From: Streptomyces minutiscleroticus
Lineage (GTDB): Bacteria; Actinomycetota; Actinomycetes; Streptomycetales; Streptomycetaceae
Reading direction: 5' to 3'
DNA: 64,000 bases
NCBI RefSeq assembly: GCF_014650875.1
Contig: NZ_BMVU01000004.1
Span: forward strand, 1 to 64,000
Shown: in pieces, positions 11,248 to 20,572 of the stretch
How positions within the stretch are numbered: the stretch's first letter is position 1
Layout of the letters: each line of letters begins with the position of its first letter
Notes under the pieces: model-generated
Seen by the model: the letters and a program-made list of their open reading frames with translations, nothing else
Told to the model about the DNA's origin: nothing
Database searches by the model: none
Made by a program: the position numbers and the translations under genes

Positions 11248-12864
11248 TTACGGAAGCATCCACTCCAGGACGGGCGAGCTCTGCCCCACGACGATCAGGC
11301 ACATCACCAGCAACAAACCGATGCTCCACGGCAGCACCTTGCGCAGCAGGTCGCCCTCACGGCCCGCCAGGCCGACGGCCGCGCAGGCGATGGTCAGGTT
11401 CTGAGGCGAGATCATCTTGCCGAGGACGCCGCCGGAGCTGTTGGCGGCGGCGAGCAGCTCCGGCGGAAGGCCGGACTCGCGCGCCGCCGTCACCTGGAGC
11501 GCGCCGAACAGCGCGTTGGCGGAGGTGTCGGACCCGGTGACCGCGACGCCGAACCAGCCGAGCACCGGCGACAGGAAGGCGAGCCCGGCCCCGGCCGCCG
11601 CCACGAAGTGGCCGATGGTGGCCGCCTGCCCGGAGAGGTTCATGACGTACGCGAGCGCCAGCACGCTCGTCACCGTCAGGATCGCGAACCGCAGTTCGTG
11701 GACGGTGGCGCCCCACTCCCGCGCCGCGTCGCGTGCGTGCACGCCGAGCACGACCGCCGTGCACAGCCCGGCGAGCAGCACCAGGGTGCCGCCCGTCGCC
11801 ACCAGGGGCAGCGAGAAGACGTTGCCGCCCACGGGCTCGCCGTCGGGGTTCGCCACGTCCAGGAAGGGCCAGTCGAAGGTCCGGGTCGCCTTCGCCAGCA
11901 GGTCCTTGACGGCGGGGAGCTGGGCGACGGAGAAGATCACCACGATCAGCGCGTACGGGGCGTAGGCGCGTGCCACCTCGCGGCGCGGGTCCGCCACGTC
12001 GAGGTCCTCGCTGCGGGCGCCGGTCAGCACGGCGGCCCGTACGGGCTCGGCCGCGGGCCTGCGGGCCCGCGGCACCGCCACGAGGGCGCCCGCGCCGGCC
12101 AGGGCGGCCCCGATGTCGGCGAGTTGCGCGGAGACGTGGTTGGAGGCCAGGAACTGGGCGACGGCGAAGGCGAGTCCGCACACCAGGGCGGGCGCCCAGG
12201 TCTCCCGCAGCCCGCGCCGCCCGTCCACCAGGGCGACGAGCAGGAGCGGCACCACGAGGGCCAGCAGCGGCGTCTGGCGGCCCACCACGGAGGAGACGGT
12301 CTCCAGCGGCAGTCCGGTGACCTGGGCGAGCGTGACGACCGGGGTGCCCATGGCGCCGAAGGCGACGGGCGCGGTGTTGGCGACCAGGGCGACCACGGCG
12401 GCCCGTACGGGTTCGAAGCCGAGCGCGACCAGCATCACCGAGCAGATCGCCACGGGCGCACCGAAGCCCGCGAGGGCCTCCAGGAGCGCGCCGAAGCAGA
12501 AGGCGACGACGAGCGCCTGGATGCGCGGGTCGTCGGACAGGCGCCCGAAGGAGCGGCGCAGGATGTCGAAGTGCCGGGTGCGGACCGTCATCCGGTACAC
12601 CCACAGGGCGTTGACGACGATCCACAGGATGGGGAAGAGGCCGAAGAGGGCGCCCTGGGCGGCGCCGGAGAGGGTCTGGCCGACCGGCATGCCGTACGCG
12701 AGCACCGCGACCAGGGCCGCGGCTGCGAGACCGATGAGCCCGGCCAGGTGCGCCTTCGTGCGGACGCCGCCGAGCAGCACCAGGACGAGGACGAGGGGCA
12801 GGGCGGCGACGAGGGCGGACAGGCCGAGCGAGCCGGCCACGGGATCCAGTTCCTGGACGTACAC
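11248..12864 (-). CDS. L-lactate permease family transporter
   Basis: This 538-residue, highly hydrophobic protein with about 13 membrane segments matches the LctP family, which imports L-lactate (and glycolate) with protons. Characteristic stretches are FPILWIVVNALWVYRMTV, ALLEALAGFGAPVAICSVMLVALGF, FGAMGTPVVTLAQVTGL, VTGSDTSANALFGALQ and NSSGGVLGKMISPQNLTIACAAVGLAGREG. GTG at 12864 follows GGGAGG by about 5 nt. It is separated from manB by 92 bp on the same strand, but its function gives no reason to expect co-regulation. A TTGACG (12947-12942, minus) about 80 bp upstream is a possible -35 element. Confidence 0.93.
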   Translation of the reverse strand: MYVQELDPVAGSLGLSALVAALPLVLVLVLLGGVRTKAHLAGLIGLAAAALVAVLAYGMPVGQTLSGAAQGALFGLFPILWIVVNALWVYRMTVRTRHFDILRRSFGRLSDDPRIQALVVAFCFGALLEALAGFGAPVAICSVMLVALGFEPVRAAVVALVANTAPVAFGAMGTPVVTLAQVTGLPLETVSSVVGRQTPLLALVVPLLLVALVDGRRGLRETWAPALVCGLAFAVAQFLASNHVSAQLADIGAALAGAGALVAVPRARRPAAEPVRAAVLTGARSEDLDVADPRREVARAYAPYALIVVIFSVAQLPAVKDLLAKATRTFDWPFLDVANPDGEPVGGNVFSLPLVATGGTLVLLAGLCTAVVLGVHARDAAREWGATVHELRFAILTVTSVLALAYVMNLSGQAATIGHFVAAAGAGLAFLSPVLGWFGVAVTGSDTSANALFGALQVTAARESGLPPELLAAANSSGGVLGKMISPQNLTIACAAVGLAGREGDLLRKVLPWSIGLLLVMCLIVVGQSSPVLEWMLP

Positions 12865-13285
12865 ACGACCTCCCGGATTCCGCGATGCGGAAAGCCATTT
12901 CATGGGCAGGCTGAAAAATGGTCGTGTCCGCGACAAGCGCGCGTCAATGGGTCGTGCGGCAGCGATCCGGACCGGCGTGCGCGCAGGCGCGGACGCGGGC
13001 GCACTCCCGGGCCGTCCGAGGACCGTTCCGGAGGTCCTTCCGGGGACCACTCCGGGGAAGGGGAGTTATGAAACGCGGCACCCGGGAAACGGTACGGAAG
13101 TGATCACGCCCGCCGGGAGGTCGCACCGACGGGGACGACGGAACGGCACGCGAGCGGAACATCTGAACAGCGGGACGCGGGACAGCGGGAGGCCGGGGCC
13201 GGGGCGACGGCGGATCGGAGGACCGCGCGACGGGCGCGGCGGGCCCGGAAGCCCGAACGGCGTGTCTCCGGCGGAGCGGCGGGGC
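12865..13285. other. Intergenic region between lactate permease and DUF3499 genes
   Basis: These 420 bp contain the lactate-permease promoter region and clustered inverted repeats of the TCCGG/CCGGA type (13025-13060), for example GGTCC-TTCCG-GGGACC. A very short ORF (ATG at 13068, 11 codons, product MKRGTRETVRK) follows AGGGGAG. Nothing else supports it as a gene. Confidence 0.4.
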
Positions 13286-13708
13286 TCAGGAGTCCGGCGA
13301 GCGCAGCACCCTCAGGTGGCCGCGGCGGGCGACCTCCATCGGGTCGGCCGAGCGGGCGCCGCCCCCGGCCTGCGCGGCGCGCTCCTGCGGACGGGCGGCC
13401 TCGCGCACGGCGTTGGCGAGCGCTTCGAGGTCGTCGCCGCTGGGGCGGGACGGACCCGAGGCGTCGGCGAGCCGGACGACCTCCCAGCCCCGGGGGGCGG
13501 TGAGCCGCTCGGAGTGCTCGGCGCACAGGTCGTAGCAGTGGGGCTCGGCATAGGTCGCGAGCGGGCCGAGGACCGCGGTCGAGTCGGCGTAGACGTACGT
13601 CAGCGTCGCAACGGCGGGACGGCCGCAGGCGGTGCGCGAACAGCGACGTACAGGGCTCACGACGTTGGACGGTACCGCACTCTTGAGCGGGCCGCGACGA
13701 CTCTCCAT
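13286..13708 (-). CDS. DUF3499 family protein
   Basis: This 140-residue protein has a cysteine-rich N-terminal half (RRCSRTACGRPAVATLTYVY, then AEPHCYDLCAEHSERLTAP) that looks like a small zinc-binding fold, followed by a variable tail. This is the actinobacterial DUF3499 family, found next to manB and whiB in mycobacteria and Streptomyces. No function is known. ATG at 13708 is used because GGTGGAG lies about 7 nt upstream. An internal GTG (VSPVRRCSRTACG, about 20 codons later) is a credible alternative and fits the conserved part better. Divergent from the metallopeptidase-like gene. Confidence 0.85.
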   Translation of the reverse strand: MESRRGPLKSAVPSNVVSPVRRCSRTACGRPAVATLTYVYADSTAVLGPLATYAEPHCYDLCAEHSERLTAPRGWEVVRLADASGPSRPSGDDLEALANAVREAARPQERAAQAGGGARSADPMEVARRGHLRVLRSPDS

Positions 13709-14128
13709 CAGGTCACTCCACCGTGTCGTGCTGTGATCATGCCCACACAGTTCTCTGAACCCACGCTCCTGACCAGCCATTATGCCCAGTTTTACAGTGT
13801 CGAACCGTCTTCCGTCCGGTCACTGCGGGGTACAAAGCATGCCATTTGCCATGAGATCCACGGTCCCGGAGAGATACGGAATCGAGTCCAACCGTGACCG
13901 GAACGGTCATCAGGAGACATGCTCGGACGGCTCGCCGGAACTCCGGTTTCGGCCGCACCGGGGCACGGGTCCCGCGTACCCGGACCGCGCGCTCCGATGC
14001 CCCTCGAAAGAGTGTCACGGACGGCGGACGCGCGGCGGCGCGAACCGCCGGACGCGCGGGCGGCGCGGCCCCGGCCCACGGCGCGATTCCGGGCGCCGGA
14101 CGCGTACGGGGACTACTCTTCACCGGTG
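13709..14128. other. Divergent intergenic region
   Basis: These 420 bp between DUF3499 (minus) and the metallopeptidase-like gene (plus) are somewhat lower in G+C at 13740-13920. They must hold both promoters. Minus-strand GGGCATAATGG near 13785 could be a -10 region. An open frame starting at 13919 (CAGGAGAC then ATG) runs in frame into the downstream gene and could be an N-terminal extension. Its Arg/Pro-rich content is not convincing. Confidence 0.35.
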
Positions 14129-14581
14129 ATGGACAACCCCGTACCGCCCCGCGCCGCCGGCCCGAGGCCCCGCCGCCGTGACCGCCACGGCAGGGGTATG
14201 CGCGGTCCCGTGGCACCGCCCCAGGTGCCGCTCGCCGCGAGCCGCGCGGAGGTGTTCGCCGACCTGGTGCAGGACTCCGTGGAACGGCTGGAGCGGCGCT
14301 GGCCGCAGCTGGCCGACATCGAGTTCGTCGTCCTGGAGGTGCCCCGGCTCGACGCGGGGACCGTGGACGGCTGGAGCGACGAGACGGTGCCCCTGGGCGG
14401 CACGGTCCCGGCGCGGAACGGCCGGCCCGCTCACGTCGTCGTCTACCGGCGCCCGGTGGAGATCCGCACCAAGGGCCGCGACGAACGCGCCGCCCTGGTG
14501 CACGAGGTGGTCGTGGAACAGGTCGCCGAACTGCTCGGCCTGACCCCGGAGACGGTCGACCCGCGCTACGGCGAGGACTGA
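14129..14581 (+). CDS. Metallopeptidase-family-like protein (zincin fold) with altered active-site motif
   Basis: This 150-residue protein is of the actinobacterial 'metallopeptidase family' near whiB. A basic N-terminal tail (RPRRRDRHGRGMRGP) is followed by the domain SRAEVFADLVQDSVERLERRWPQLADIEFVVLEVP. The region that normally carries HExxH reads LVHEVVVEQVAELLG, so the second histidine is missing. Zinc peptidase activity is therefore doubtful. ATG at 14129 has no Shine-Dalgarno sequence, and a TACTCT 9 nt upstream could make it leaderless. It is divergent from DUF3499 and convergent with DUF5719. Confidence 0.78.
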   Translation: MDNPVPPRAAGPRPRRRDRHGRGMRGPVAPPQVPLAASRAEVFADLVQDSVERLERRWPQLADIEFVVLEVPRLDAGTVDGWSDETVPLGGTVPARNGRPAHVVVYRRPVEIRTKGRDERAALVHEVVVEQVAELLGLTPETVDPRYGED

Positions 14582-14774
14582 GGGCCGGGGCCCCGGGAGC
14601 GCCGGCCGGAACCGTTGAGGACAGCAGGCCGAGAGCCGCCGAGGGAGACGGGCCGTGGACCGCTGAGGGCGGCGGCCGAGAGCCGCCGGAGGAGACCCCC
14701 AAGGGCCGCCGAGGACCGCCGAGGGGCGGCGGCCGGGGCAGCCGGGCTCCGGGGCGGTCCCGGGGCCCGCCCCC

Positions 14775-16286
14775 CTACTTCTGCAGCACCGACAGGTCCT
14801 GCTCCGCCTCCGGCACCGCCACCGTGCCGCGGTCGTCCGGGAGCGTCTGGGTCGTGAACGCCGAGACGCCGCCCACCGGGACCACCAGGGTGCGCGCGGC
14901 GTGGACGGGGCCGCCGGACACCGGCTCCACCGTGAGCGCGTACGTGCCCTTGAGGCCGCTCGGGACGGGCACCTCGACGTTCTGGGTGGTGCCGCTCCTG
15001 ACCGTGTACGTCTTCGCCGCCGCCGTGCCCCCCTCGCTGCCGGCGGACGCGGTGACCTTGACCTTCGCCGTGCCGCTGGGGGCCGTCAGGGAGAGCGTGG
15101 TGCCCTTGGAGCGGTTGTCGACGGCCGTCGCGCGCGAGGTCACCGGCGCGGTGGCCGGGATGAACGCCGTCTCCTGCTTGCTCCCCTCGCCCCGCACGAC
15201 CTGCAGGGCGGCGACCACGGGCACCGACGTGCCGGTGGGCGTCAGGATCAGGGAACCCGCCTCGCCGCGCGTGACGTCGCCGAGGTCGACGGAGGCGGTC
15301 ATGCCCGCCTTCACGTGCAGACTCTCGTTGCCCGCCGGGGTGATCGTGCCGGACGGGGAGGCCAGCCGCAGCTTGAGGTCGGCGTCCTGGTCGCCGGGCG
15401 CGAAGGCGACCAGGCGCACGGACGCGGCGTCCTCCGGGATGCCCGGCAGGACGAGCGCGCCCGCCGGGTCGGCCGACGCGGCCAGCCAGTCGCCCCCGAG
15501 GCTGTCGTCGAGGGCCTGGACGGCGGCGGCGACCCGCCCGCTGCGCACGCTCACGTGCACGGTCAGGTCGGCCTCCGCCTTGTCGGCGAGCGTGGACAGC
15601 AGGATCGGCTCGCTGGAGCGCGGCTTGACCTGGATGCCCTCGCCCACGGTCGACTTGAGGGCGCCGTCCTTGCCGTACAGCTCGACGTCGACGACGGCGG
15701 CGGAGTCGTCGGGGTTGGTCAGGTGCACGTAGTCGGTGCGGCTTTCGGCGGTGCTCGCGCCCGGGAACCAGAACTCCGTGTCCGGGGCCGTGCACGCGGT
15801 GCCGAGCAGTCCGCGGCCCGTGCCCGCCGTGACCTCGGTGGTCTGCTGGACGGTCCAGCCGGGTGCGGCTTTGCCCCCGGCGGTGCCGATCAGCGCCGGC
15901 GCGTCGGCGGCCGAGGTCTCGCCGGTGACCGGCTTGCCGGGCTCCCCGGGTGTCAGGGCGGGCTTCTCCCGCTTCTTCCCGTCGTCCTTCGCCCGGTCGC
16001 CGGCCTCGTCCCCGCCGTCCGCCGTCTGCGTGGCGGCCGCGGTGAGTTCGGCCTCGCCGCCGCCGGCGGCGTCCTTCACGACCGGCGTGAAGGACGTGTA
16101 GGCGGTCTCCGCGAGGTCGGAGGAGCTCGGTGCCGGGCAGAGCAGGCTCGTGCGCTCCACGGGCAGCCGGGCGGCCGCCGGCGCCGTGCCGCCGCCGGCG
16201 GCGTCGGGCCCGGTGAGGACGGCGAACCCGGTGACGGCGGCGAGCGCGGTCACGCCGGCGAGGAAGGACAGGGTGGTGCGGTTCAC
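14775..16286 (-). CDS. DUF5719 family secreted or membrane-anchored protein
   Basis: This 503-residue protein has an N-terminal signal or anchor segment (MNRTTLSFLAGVTALAAVTGFAVLTG) followed by an acidic low-complexity stretch (about 75-125). A large extracytoplasmic beta-rich region then runs to the end (for example EFWFPGASTAESRTDYVHLTN and LYGKDGALKSTVGEGIQV). This is the DUF5719 family, found downstream of the large membrane glycosyltransferase in actinobacteria. No enzymatic motif is visible. The GTG start overlaps the stop of the upstream glycosyltransferase (GTGA), so the two are translationally coupled and probably work together at the envelope. Confidence 0.82.
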   Translation of the reverse strand: MNRTTLSFLAGVTALAAVTGFAVLTGPDAAGGGTAPAAARLPVERTSLLCPAPSSSDLAETAYTSFTPVVKDAAGGGEAELTAAATQTADGGDEAGDRAKDDGKKREKPALTPGEPGKPVTGETSAADAPALIGTAGGKAAPGWTVQQTTEVTAGTGRGLLGTACTAPDTEFWFPGASTAESRTDYVHLTNPDDSAAVVDVELYGKDGALKSTVGEGIQVKPRSSEPILLSTLADKAEADLTVHVSVRSGRVAAAVQALDDSLGGDWLAASADPAGALVLPGIPEDAASVRLVAFAPGDQDADLKLRLASPSGTITPAGNESLHVKAGMTASVDLGDVTRGEAGSLILTPTGTSVPVVAALQVVRGEGSKQETAFIPATAPVTSRATAVDNRSKGTTLSLTAPSGTAKVKVTASAGSEGGTAAAKTYTVRSGTTQNVEVPVPSGLKGTYALTVEPVSGGPVHAARTLVVPVGGVSAFTTQTLPDDRGTVAVPEAEQDLSVLQK

Positions 16287-19200
16287 TGCTGGCTCCCGTC
16301 GGGGCGCTCACGGTCGGTGCCGTACGGCTGCTGCCGCGCGGCGTCGTACGCCGGGTCGTAGCCCTGCGCGTACGGCTGCGACGGGTCGTACGGGGGCGTC
16401 TGCGCGGCGTCGTACGCGTACGGGTCGTACTGCCCCGCCTGGTACGGGTCCGCCTGGTAGGCCTGCTGGTCGTAGGCGCCCGCGGCATACTGCCCGTCGT
16501 CCTGGTACGGGCCGTTCCCGTACGGGTCGTAGCCCGCGCCGCCGTACCCGGCGGCGTCCCACTCGCCGTACGCCTGCTGCTGCGGGACCGCGGGCGCCGG
16601 GGCCTGCGCGGACGCGTACGGGCCGGGTCCGCCGTCGCCGTCCGGCTCCGCACGGTGCCCGTGATCCGGGTCCTGCTCCCGCTGCTGCTCGGCCTCCGCC
16701 TCCGCCTGGGCGCGCAGCCTGCGGGCCCTGCGGCCCTCTCCCTCGGCCGCCGGCGCGGGCGCGTCCGGCTCCTCGGGCAGGTCGTCGTCCACGTCGCGGC
16801 GGCGGCCCGGGAGGGCGAGCACCACGAGGACGACGGCGAGCAGGCCCTGCGCCCACAGCCACGCGGTGTGGCCCAGCGGCGCCTCGAAGGTGACGTCCAG
16901 GCGGCCGCCGGCCGAGGGCAGTTCGAAGCCCTGGGCCCAGCCGTCGACGGTGGTCGGGGTGAGCGGCTTGCCGTCGAGGGTGGCGGTCCAGCCCTCGTCG
17001 GCGGAGTCGGCGAGGCGCAGGACGCGGCCCTCGCCGCCCGAGGGCAGCGTGGTGTGCACCTCGACGGGGCCGGCGGCGACCGGCTCGGGGTCGCCGGAGC
17101 CGGCGACGACGGTGACGCGGGCGACCTGCCGGTCCACGCGCCACAGGGCGCCGCCGTCCTGCTGGCTGAGCCGGGTCAGGCCGGGCGTGGCGTCCAGGAC
17201 GCGGGCGACCTGGCGGGGCGCGCCCTTGTGGACGAGCACGTAGCGCACGGCGAAGCCGCCGAGCTGGTCGGCCTGGTCGGCGCCGGAGCCGGCGACGAGG
17301 TTGGCGACGACCTTGTCGAGCTTCGCGTTCTCCCCGCCCTCGGCGGCCAGTTCGGCGTCGCCGAGGCGGGCGCCGGAGCCGCGCACCAGCGTGTAGCCGA
17401 CGCGGGCCGCGGAGTCGCTGTCGAGGACGAGCGTGCGGGCCTGGTCGCGCGTGCCGCTCTCCTCGGCGACGAACGCGGGCACCTGCACGGGGTCGCGGCG
17501 CTCCACGGGGCCGTCGGCGCCGCCGATCATCCAGCCGGCGGCGATGAGCAGCGGCCCGGCCGCCGCGGCGAACGCGATGAGCGCGGCCAGCGGCTGGCGC
17601 CAGCCGAAGCTCTGCTCGGCCACCCGGAAGCGGGCCCCGTCGGCGCCGAGCGCGGCGGCCGCGAGGAGGGCGAGGCCGTAGACGAGCGTGGCGGGACCGG
17701 CCCAGACCGAGCCGTTGGCCAGGACGGCGACGACGAGCGCCACCAGGGCGGCGGTCCACGCGGCCCGGATGCCCCACTGCCGCTCGCCGCGCAGCAGCGC
17801 GGCCAGGGCGGCGCAGACGACGCCGAGCAGCATGAGCCCGCTGACGGTCCCGGGGCCGCCGGGGCTGGCGCCGAGCAGGTCGAGCGCGGAGGCCGCGCCC
17901 GCGCCGTACTCCAGGCCGGCCTCCCGGAAGAAGCCGAGCGGCAGCAGCGACAGCGACCAGGGCGCGAGGACCAGCAGCGGGGTGCCGAGCTGGGCCAGGA
18001 AGCGCAGCCCGTAGGCGGCGATGTCGCCGCGGCGCACGGCGAGCAGCGCGACGCCCAGGACGAACGCGATGGGCCACACGACCGGCGTGAAGGCGGTGGT
18101 GACCGTGAGCAGCAGTGCGTACGCCCAGGTCGCGCGCCAGCTGCCGCGCTCGCCCGGGGTGTTGCCCGCTCCGGCCGCGGCGACGGCCGCGCGCGCGATG
18201 AGCGGCAGCAGCACGGCGAGGACGGCGGTGCCCAGGTGGCCGCCCGCGAGCGCGCCGGTGGCGGCGGGCAGGAAGGCGTACGCGACGGACGCCCAGGCGC
18301 GCAGCAGCCGGGACGGGACGAGCGGGCGGGAGGCGAAGTACGCGGCGGAGCCGGCCAGCGGCACGGACGCGATCAGCAGCACGGTGACCGCGAGGCCGGT
18401 GGAGCCGAGCAGGACACTGGCGAGCAGCGCCACCAGCGCCAGGTACGGCGGCGCGGACTGGGGGCCGCCGGCGCCGACGGGATGCCAGGCGTCCAGGTAG
18501 CGGGACCACAGCTCGGAGGCGCCGGCGGGCGCGGGCAGCAGCGAGCCGCCGGCGAGGGCGCCGCCGCCGAGCAGCGCGCGGCAGGCGACGAGGGAGACGA
18601 GGAGGAGGACGGCGAGGAGCACCGGTCCCGGTCTGCGGGCGACGCGCTTGAGCCGGGCGAACTGCTCGACCTCGAGGAAGTCGGCGTCGTCGCCGCCGGG
18701 CCCGGACTCCACGGCCCCGCCGTGCCGTCCGGCCGCGGACGCCTCCTGGTCGGAGCCGCCGAAGAGATTGCCCGCGACCTGCTCGACGGTGGCCCGCACG
18801 GTCGCGCCGGGCGGCGGGAACAGCGGCCGCAGCTCTCCCTTGTCGACCTGCGGGCGGCCGCGCCGCCCGCGCCCCGCGAGGATCCGCTCGGGGCGCAGCA
18901 GCGTGCCCAGGAGGCCGCGGATCTCGTCGACGGCCTGCCCGGGGACCTTGCCGACGAGGTACGCGAGCGTGCGCAGCACGGTGCCGACGACCAGCCGCAG
19001 CAGCACCCAGGGCAGTGCGGCGCCGCGCGTGTTGACCAGGAGGGTGTAGACGGCGCCGGCCTTGTCGACCATGTGCGGGGAGGCGGCGGTGCGGCCCACG
19101 CAGTCGACGGTGCGGCGCTCGCGCGAGGCCGCCTCGGCGTGCCGGACGACCGCCTCGGGGGCGACCAGGACGCGGTGCCCGGCGGCCTGGGCGCGCCAGC

Positions 19201-19963
19201 ACAGGTCGATGTCGTCGCGCATCAGGGGCAGCCGGCGGTCGAAGCCGCCGAGCTCCTCGAAGACGTCGCGGCGGATCAGCATGCCGGCGGTGGAGACGGC
19301 CAGCACGGGCCGTACGTGGTCGTGCTGGCCCTGGTCCTGCTCGCGCCGGTCGAGGCCGGTCCAGCGGCGGCCGCTGTTGGCGATGGAGACACCGACCTCC
19401 AGCAGCTGCCTGCGGTCGTACCAGCCGCGGAGCTTGGGGCCGACGATCGCGACGTCCCGGCCGAGCTCGTGCTCGTTCTCCACGACGCGCAGCATCCGGG
19501 CGAGCGCGTCGGGCTCGGGGGCGCTGTCGTCGTGCAGCAGCCAGAGCCACTGGACGGGTTCGCCGTGCGGCAGCTCCGGCATGTCGTACGCGTCGTCGCG
19601 CCAGGTGCGGGTGACCGGGTCCCAGCCGCTGGGGCGCTTCAGGTACGGCAGGTCGTCCGGGGTCAGCACGCCGGCGGTGCCGACGGCCTCCTCGACGGCC
19701 TGGCCGAAGCCGGTGCGGCGGGCGAGGTGCAGGACCCGGTCGTCGCCGAGGGCCTCGGCGACCAGGCGGGCGGAGTCGTCCGCGCTGCCGGTGTCGGCCG
19801 CCACGGCGTTCTGCACCGGGCGCTCCTGGCCGAGCAGGCCGGAGAGCGCGTCGGGCAGCCAGCGGGCTCCGTCGTGGGAGACGAGCACCGCGGTCACCAC
19901 GTGGCGCGGGAACTCAGGGGCGGCAGCGTCGTGGTGGGCTGCCGTATGGCTGTGCACGGACAT
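16283..19963 (-). CDS. Very large membrane glycosyltransferase, family 2 (1,226 aa)
   Basis: The N-terminal GT-A domain (about 20-300) shows VTAVLVSHDGARWLPDALSGLL, the metal-binding-type motif WLWLLHDDSAPEPDALARML and GGFDRRLPLMRDDIDLCWRAQAAGHRV. Residues about 310-1040 contain a dozen or more membrane segments interspersed with extracytoplasmic loops. Residues about 1040-1226 are a charged, then Tyr/Gln/Pro-rich cytoplasmic tail with repeated YDPY/AYD motifs. Such enzymes usually transfer sugars from nucleotide- or polyprenyl-phosphate donors to envelope polymers. The substrate is unknown. ATG start; coupled to DUF5719 downstream. It is transcribed from the side of whmD, with 269 bp between them. 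Confidence 0.85.
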   Translation of the reverse strand: MSVHSHTAAHHDAAAPEFPRHVVTAVLVSHDGARWLPDALSGLLGQERPVQNAVAADTGSADDSARLVAEALGDDRVLHLARRTGFGQAVEEAVGTAGVLTPDDLPYLKRPSGWDPVTRTWRDDAYDMPELPHGEPVQWLWLLHDDSAPEPDALARMLRVVENEHELGRDVAIVGPKLRGWYDRRQLLEVGVSIANSGRRWTGLDRREQDQGQHDHVRPVLAVSTAGMLIRRDVFEELGGFDRRLPLMRDDIDLCWRAQAAGHRVLVAPEAVVRHAEAASRERRTVDCVGRTAASPHMVDKAGAVYTLLVNTRGAALPWVLLRLVVGTVLRTLAYLVGKVPGQAVDEIRGLLGTLLRPERILAGRGRRGRPQVDKGELRPLFPPPGATVRATVEQVAGNLFGGSDQEASAAGRHGGAVESGPGGDDADFLEVEQFARLKRVARRPGPVLLAVLLLVSLVACRALLGGGALAGGSLLPAPAGASELWSRYLDAWHPVGAGGPQSAPPYLALVALLASVLLGSTGLAVTVLLIASVPLAGSAAYFASRPLVPSRLLRAWASVAYAFLPAATGALAGGHLGTAVLAVLLPLIARAAVAAAGAGNTPGERGSWRATWAYALLLTVTTAFTPVVWPIAFVLGVALLAVRRGDIAAYGLRFLAQLGTPLLVLAPWSLSLLPLGFFREAGLEYGAGAASALDLLGASPGGPGTVSGLMLLGVVCAALAALLRGERQWGIRAAWTAALVALVVAVLANGSVWAGPATLVYGLALLAAAALGADGARFRVAEQSFGWRQPLAALIAFAAAAGPLLIAAGWMIGGADGPVERRDPVQVPAFVAEESGTRDQARTLVLDSDSAARVGYTLVRGSGARLGDAELAAEGGENAKLDKVVANLVAGSGADQADQLGGFAVRYVLVHKGAPRQVARVLDATPGLTRLSQQDGGALWRVDRQVARVTVVAGSGDPEPVAAGPVEVHTTLPSGGEGRVLRLADSADEGWTATLDGKPLTPTTVDGWAQGFELPSAGGRLDVTFEAPLGHTAWLWAQGLLAVVLVVLALPGRRRDVDDDLPEEPDAPAPAAEGEGRRARRLRAQAEAEAEQQREQDPDHGHRAEPDGDGGPGPYASAQAPAPAVPQQQAYGEWDAAGYGGAGYDPYGNGPYQDDGQYAAGAYDQQAYQADPYQAGQYDPYAYDAAQTPPYDPSQPYAQGYDPAYDAARQQPYGTDRERPDGSQQ

Positions 19964-20232
19964 CGAGGTACGGGCCCCGGTTCGATGGACTGCGGTGGAC
20001 GCCTGTGCCCGGCGGGGGCGCAGGGGCGTCTCGGACGGAGGCCCACACTAACGGCTGGGCAACACGACGGCCCGCCGCCTGTGGACAACCCACCTGCGCC
20101 GGGCCTGCGTTACGTAGAGATGTGTGCCGATTGGTCGGCGGGGCGCCCCCCGCGCGCGGGCGGCCGGTTCCCGTCGGCGCCGCCCGGGGTGCCGCCGCCG
20201 CGTCCGCCGTGTGCGCGGCGTGCGCGGTGGCT

Positions 20233-20499
20233 TCAGACGGCGGCGGCCTTCTTCAGGCGGCGCCGCTCGCGTTCGGACAGGCCGCCCCAGATGCCGAACC
20301 GCTCGTCGTTGGCGAGGGCGTACTCGAGGCACTCCGAGCGGACCTCGCAGGAGAGGCAGACCTTCTTGGCCTCCCGGGTGGAGCCGCCCTTCTCGGGGAA
20401 GAACGACTCGGGGTCGGTCTGGGCGCACAGCGCGCGCTCCTGCCAGCCGAGCTCCTCGTCCGCGTCGTCGACCAGCAGTTGCTGCACCAGCTCGGTCAT
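20233..20499 (-). CDS. whmD: WhiB-family iron-sulfur transcription factor, WhmD/WblB type
   Basis: This 88-residue WhiB-like regulator has its four cluster-binding cysteines at C25, C48, C51 and C57 (LCAQTDP...KKVCLSCEVRSECLEYA). The turn motif GIWGGLSERERRRLKK is at the C-terminus. The sequence beginning MTELVQQLLVDDADEELGWQERALC matches, from memory, Streptomyces WhmD, required for proper sporulation septation (mycobacterial counterpart WhiB2). WhiB proteins bind the primary sigma factor and act at promoters. The ATG start is preceded by GAGGGG. A sigma70-type promoter can be placed upstream. Its neighbours (fbiA/fbiB, manB region) match the mycobacterial whiB2 locus. Confidence 0.95.
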   Translation of the reverse strand: MTELVQQLLVDDADEELGWQERALCAQTDPESFFPEKGGSTREAKKVCLSCEVRSECLEYALANDERFGIWGGLSERERRRLKKAAAV

Positions 20500-20572
20500 G
20501 TGCGCCCCTCGTCTGTCTTTCGCGTCCCCGTGATGCTGCCGTTACCGATTACGGCTGAACGACACGAGTGAA

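Noticed and set aside
13068..13103. An 11-codon ORF with a good ribosome-binding site (AGGGGAG) between the lactate permease and DUF3499 genes
   Set aside because: It is too short to judge; it has no amino-acid run suggesting attenuation and no plus-strand gene directly downstream to regulate.
13919..14128. A 70-codon N-terminal extension of the metallopeptidase-like protein starting at 13919
   Set aside because: The extra sequence is Arg/Pro-rich low complexity and the AGGAGA site is too close to the ATG; the shorter form fits the family.
20080..20088. Perfect DnaA box (TGTGGACAA, complement TTGTCCACA) upstream of the giant glycosyltransferase gene
   Set aside because: A single 9-mer is expected about once every 130 kb by chance; there is no cluster of boxes and no dnaA/dnaN gene, so it is not an origin.
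16655..20533. A nearly 1,300-codon plus-strand open frame opposite the giant glycosyltransferase
   Set aside because: Its content (Gly/Ala/Arg/Asp-rich) mirrors the third-position bias of the real minus-strand gene; no motif is recognisable.
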